Below are positions 62,101 through 64,000 of a stretch of DNA of 64,000 nucleotides, in pieces. This stretch comes from Ifrita kowaldi. Lineage: Eukaryota; Chordata; Aves; Passeriformes; Cinclosomatidae. The notes beneath the pieces were generated by a model that saw only the letters and a list, made by a program, of their open reading frames with translations, was not told the origin of the DNA and searched no databases. The stretch's first letter is position 1; each line of letters opens with the position of its first letter. The stretch lies in assembly GCA_013398055.1 (NCBI GenBank), contig VZRS01010753.1, forward strand, positions 124,001 to 188,000, written 5' to 3'. Made by a program: the position numbers and the translations under genes.

Positions 62101-63914
62101 CTCACTTTCTGTGGCTGGGCAGTTTTTATCCTGACTCTTCCTTTTTCTATTACAGAGCTCTGTCTCAGTCCAGGCATTAGCACTTCCTGAAAATAACACT
62201 CTGCTTCTCATCCTTACCTTGGCTATTTGAGAAGTGAGGTATCTTATATGCCAGGTCCATCTCTTTTTAATTCTGCAGCGGTTTGAGAATTCTGGAGCTG
62301 CTAAAAGTTAGGTCTTGTGCCAGAACAGCTGCATCAGGGTTTCACCTTTCCCATGTGCTGTAGTTGATGTGGGGTTCTCTTCCAGCTGCCCAAACTGGAG
62401 TGGTGTTGACCCTGAGGTGCGGGAGCGACTGACCAGGAGACACGAAGATGGGGAATTTTGGTGAGTGTCACCGAGTTCCCATTCCAGCAGAAGGGAATGT
62501 CACCTCTTTGCTTTTTTCTTACAAAGTGACCTCTCCCACTTTGCTCTCCAAGATGAATGTGTGAATTCATCCCAAATCCTAGCGCTAAATCCCAGTGACA
62601 GGGAGGGAGGATGGACAAGGTGGTGGTATGGAAAACCTGTCCCTCCTGAGGAGACGTTGCCAGTGGCACTGCCTCCCACAGGATGGCGTTCAACGACTTC
62701 CTGAGGCATTACTCCCGCCTGGAGATCTGCAACCTGACTCCAGACACCCTGGCAAGTGACAGGTACAAAAAGTGGAGCCTGCTGAAGCTGGATGGGAACT
62801 GGAGGCGAGGAGCCACTGCAGGGGGCTGCAGGAACTACCCAAGTAAGAAAAACTCGAGAAACCTTTTACTTGTCCACTTGTACTTTCTCTGGGAGCTTCT
62901 GGGAGATGGTTTCGGGTGGCTTATGGGATATCTAGGCCTGATCTCCAAAAAGTGTCTGGGAAATGTGGCTCCCTGATGAGGGTCAGTTGTGGTTGTAAAG
63001 GCTGGGGTGGGGGTGGGCAGGACAGTGCATTGGTTTTCCTTTCTCACCACTGATTTTGGCAGTCAGAGCCACGTCTGTCCTAGCTGACATGTTTCTGTAT
63101 CATCGTGGTTGCTGTCAAAGAAGCCTCTGAGCAGTTTCCCTAAATCCACTTCCCAGACACTTTCTGGACGAATCCTCAGTATTTAATCAAGCTGGAGGAA
63201 GAAGACGAGGACCCCGACGATCCTGAGGGGGGCTGCACTTTCCTCATCGGGCTGATCCAGAAGCACCGTCGGAAGCAGCGCAAGATGGGGGAGGACATGC
63301 ACACCATCGGCTTTGCCATTTATGAGGCAAGGGAGGCTCTACAGGGGCTGGGGGAGGAAAAGGGAAAAATCATTCCCCCTACAAATGGGGTAGTGCAGTT
63401 CTCCTGCTGGGCTTTCCATCAAAACTCAGATGGGTCGAGTCGGATGGCAGCTGCAGCGAGGAAGCTGTAAGGAAACAAAAAGCTGCGTTACGGGCTTGCT
63501 GAGCCCCTGTCTCCTCTCCTGGTGGTGGAAAGGTCAGAGGGACAGGAGTGTGAAGGAGGAGGTGGAAGAAATAGTAGAGAAATCGAGCCTGCAATAAAAA
63601 TCAAGGTGGGCTGCAGGGAGGAGATTCAGCAGGAAGCCACAAGCAGCCTGGCTGTGGCTGTGGCTGTGCCCACGCTGCCCCAGGTGAGCCTCACCTGCCT
63701 CTGGGATGGAGCTGGGAACTGAGCCAGCACTCAGCCTTGGGTGATGTGGGCTTAACACTCCCCTTCCCTCAAGCCAAGTCTTTTTTTCTTTTGGTGGGTT
63801 TTTCTTTAAGAATGTGGATGTCCTTGCTAACTAATGGGGAAAAGAAGTAGCCCTGGAGATGCCCTTCAGCAAGCATATGATTCTCTCCTTTTCTCCTTGC
63901 AGGTGCCCCCAGAG
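49659..63914 (+). CDS. CAPN2: Calpain-2 (m-calpain) catalytic subunit, exons 1-11, 3' end outside window
   Basis: The large catalytic subunit of m-calpain, a cytosolic Ca2+-activated cysteine protease that pairs with the small subunit CAPNS1 and makes limited cuts in cytoskeletal and signalling proteins. Eleven exons join without a frame break to 439 codons. Residues 1-20 are the N-terminal anchor; PC1 holds Cys105 (DCWLLAAIASLTLNEEIL); PC2 holds His262 (VKGHAYSVTGAEE) and Asn286 (RIRNPWGEVEW); CBSW begins at about 356 with the acidic loop LEEEDEDPDDPEGGC. Start ATG 49659 gives MAGMAAALAKERAAA, parallel to the human N-terminus, with G at -3 and +4. The remaining beta-sandwich, linker and EF-hand exons lie beyond 64000. 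CAPN2 is preferred over other calpains because of MAG-AA-LAK, ARVVPKDQSFQ, GGIAEWYELQKPPPNLFKII and the head-to-head CAPN8. Intron 10 has a GC donor. Confidence 0.94.
50672..50741 (+). CDS. CAPN2: CAPN2 exon 2
   Basis: Seventy bases after acceptor tttgttcccag, phase 1 out (TTA G|GTAAGG). It encodes ELCSSPRFIAGGATRTDICQ and GAL, immediately before the catalytic cysteine segment. Confidence 0.96.
50742..56783 (+). other. CAPN2: CAPN2 intron 2
   Basis: About 6.0 kb, the longest CAPN2 intron in the window. It contains T runs at 54009-54021 and 56546-56562. No extra exon, gene or recognisable transposon was seen; several open frames of 60-140 codons on both strands have no domain or exon phase support. 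Confidence 0.7.
56546..56562. repeat. Poly-T run
   Basis: Seventeen consecutive T about 220 bases upstream of CAPN2 exon 3, outside the splice acceptor tract. Confidence 0.95.
56784..56902 (+). CDS. CAPN2: CAPN2 exon 3 with catalytic Cys105
   Basis: One hundred and nineteen bases, phase 1 in and phase 0 out (TTC CAG|GTATGT), after a strong acceptor ctttttacag. It encodes GDCWLLAAIASLTLNEEIL, ARVVPKDQSFQDKYAG and IFHFQ. Intron 3 is 56903-57276. Confidence 0.97.
57277..57410 (+). CDS. CAPN2: CAPN2 exon 4, conversion partner of CAPN8 exon 4
   Basis: One hundred and thirty-four bases between tttccctcag and GCC AA|GTGAGT, phase 0 in and phase 2 out. It encodes FWQYGEWVDVVVDDRLPTK, NGELLFVHSAEGSEFWSALL, EKAYAK. 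All 44 complete codons end in G or C, unlike neighbouring exons. It differs from CAPN8 exon 4 at only four bases, all clustered in the codons for SAEGS versus SEEGN. Intron 4 is 57411-58244. Confidence 0.97.
58245..58413 (+). CDS. CAPN2: CAPN2 exon 5
   Basis: One hundred and sixty-nine bases, phase 2 in and phase 0 out (ATT GAT|GTGAGT). It encodes LNGSYESLSGGTTTEGFEDF, TGGIAEWYELQKPPPNLF and KIIQKALQKGSLLGCSID. The IAEWYELQKPPPNLFKII string is characteristic of CAPN2. Intron 5 (58414-60320, 1.9 kb) shows a short TG run near 58181-58190 and nothing else recognised. Confidence 0.97.
60321..60404 (+). CDS. CAPN2: CAPN2 exon 6 with catalytic His262
   Basis: Eighty-four bases after acceptor tgctcctccag, phase 0 at both ends (GAG|GTACGT). 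It encodes ITSAAETEAVTSQKLVKG and HAYSVTGAEE; His262 is catalytic. Intron 6 (60405-61640, 1.2 kb) has no recognised element. Confidence 0.97.
61641..61726 (+). CDS. CAPN2: CAPN2 exon 7 with catalytic Asn286
   Basis: Eighty-six bases, phase 0 in and phase 2 out (GAC AA|GTGAGT). It encodes VNFRGTVQKLIRIRNPWGEV and EWTGKWND; Asn286 and Trp288 complete the active site. Intron 7 is 61727-62385, nothing recognised. Confidence 0.97.
62386..62460 (+). CDS. CAPN2: CAPN2 exon 8
   Basis: Seventy-five bases between ctcttccag and TTTTG|GTGAGT, phase 2 in and out. It encodes CPNWSGVDPEVRERLTRRH and EDGEFW. Intron 8 is only 221 bases (62461-62681). Confidence 0.96.
62682..62842 (+). CDS. CAPN2: CAPN2 exon 9
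   Basis: One hundred and sixty-one bases, phase 2 in and phase 1 out (CCA A|GTAAGA). It encodes MAFNDFLRHYSRLEICNLTP, DTLASDRYKKWSLLKLDG and NWRRGATAGGCRNYP, ending the protease core. Intron 9 is 62843-63156, nothing recognised. Confidence 0.97.
63157..63326 (+). CDS. CAPN2: CAPN2 exon 10
   Basis: One hundred and seventy bases, the family length, phase 1 in and phase 0 out. It encodes TFWTNPQYLIKLEEEDED, PDDPEGGCTFLIGLIQKH, RRKQRKMGEDMHTIGFAIYE. The acidic loop belongs to the Ca2+-responsive beta-sandwich domain. The exon must end at TAT GAG to match the family (IYE before VPxE), which forces a GC donor. Confidence 0.95.
63327..63328 (+). promoter_or_regulatory. CAPN2: Non-canonical GC splice donor of CAPN2 intron 10
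   Basis: The junction reads GAG|GCAAGG. Apart from C at +2 it fits the donor consensus, as real GC-AG introns do. The next intron base run has no convincing GT donor in frame nearby, and the acceptor at 63901-63902 is canonical (ccttgcag). Intron 10 is 63327-63902 and contains a small GGCTGT repeat near 63650-63667. Confidence 0.8.
63903..63914 (+). CDS. CAPN2: CAPN2 microexon 11 (12 nt)
   Basis: Twelve bases, GTGCCCCCAGAG (Val-Pro-Pro-Glu), between tctccttgcag and GTATGT. It matches the VPEE/VPKE microexon of classical calpains. Phase 0 at both ends. The remainder of the gene lies beyond the right edge of the window. Confidence 0.95.
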
Positions 63915-64000
63915 GTATGTGGCATGAGTTGGTGGTCGAGGTGCAGAGTTGGGGCTCAGTGGCTGGTGGGAAGAAGAGGTTCAGAGGATCCTACTTCACT

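Overview
This is vertebrate nuclear DNA, most likely from a bird. The genes are split into short exons with GT-AG introns, there is one CpG-island promoter, and the one interspersed repeat I recognise is the 3' end of a CR1 LINE with the ATTCTATGA-type tail typical of birds and other sauropsids. The window holds two calpain genes in head-to-head orientation, CAPN8 on the minus strand and CAPN2 on the plus strand. This is the arrangement known for the human CAPN8-CAPN2 pair, so it looks like conserved synteny.

Layout: 1-13000 has no gene I can support and lies downstream of CAPN8. CAPN8 occupies complement(13185..42858): I could place all 21 coding exons, every splice phase agrees, and they join to an intact 703-codon frame with the Cys105/His262/Asn286 catalytic triad and a C-terminal penta-EF-hand domain. 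42859-49658 is the intergenic region between the two gene starts and carries a CR1 fragment. 49430-50130 is the GC-rich CAPN2 promoter and first exon. CAPN2 runs from 49659 off the right edge: exons 1-11 (439 codons: both protease core domains and about half of the beta-sandwich domain) are present, and the rest lies outside the window.

The two genes have identical coding-exon lengths for exons 1-9 (237, 70, 119, 134, 169, 84, 86, 75, 161) and 11 (12 nt), as expected for an inverted tandem duplication. CAPN2 encodes the catalytic subunit of ubiquitous m-calpain. CAPN8 encodes a related calpain known in mammals as a stomach mucous-cell enzyme. Both are cytosolic Ca2+-dependent cysteine proteases.

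The most unusual observations are: (1) exon 4 of the two genes is 130/134 identical in DNA and almost entirely G/C at third codon positions, while neighbouring exon 3 is only 94/119 identical, which points to recent gene conversion across the inverted pair; (2) the exon 10/intron 10 junction of CAPN8 is tandemly duplicated with a 39-bp period, giving two equivalent splice donors that would differ by an in-frame 13-residue insertion; (3) CAPN2 intron 10, the equivalent intron, uses a GC donor, just before the 12-nt microexon. No mobile gene cassette, CRISPR, RNA gene or new multi-gene system was seen.
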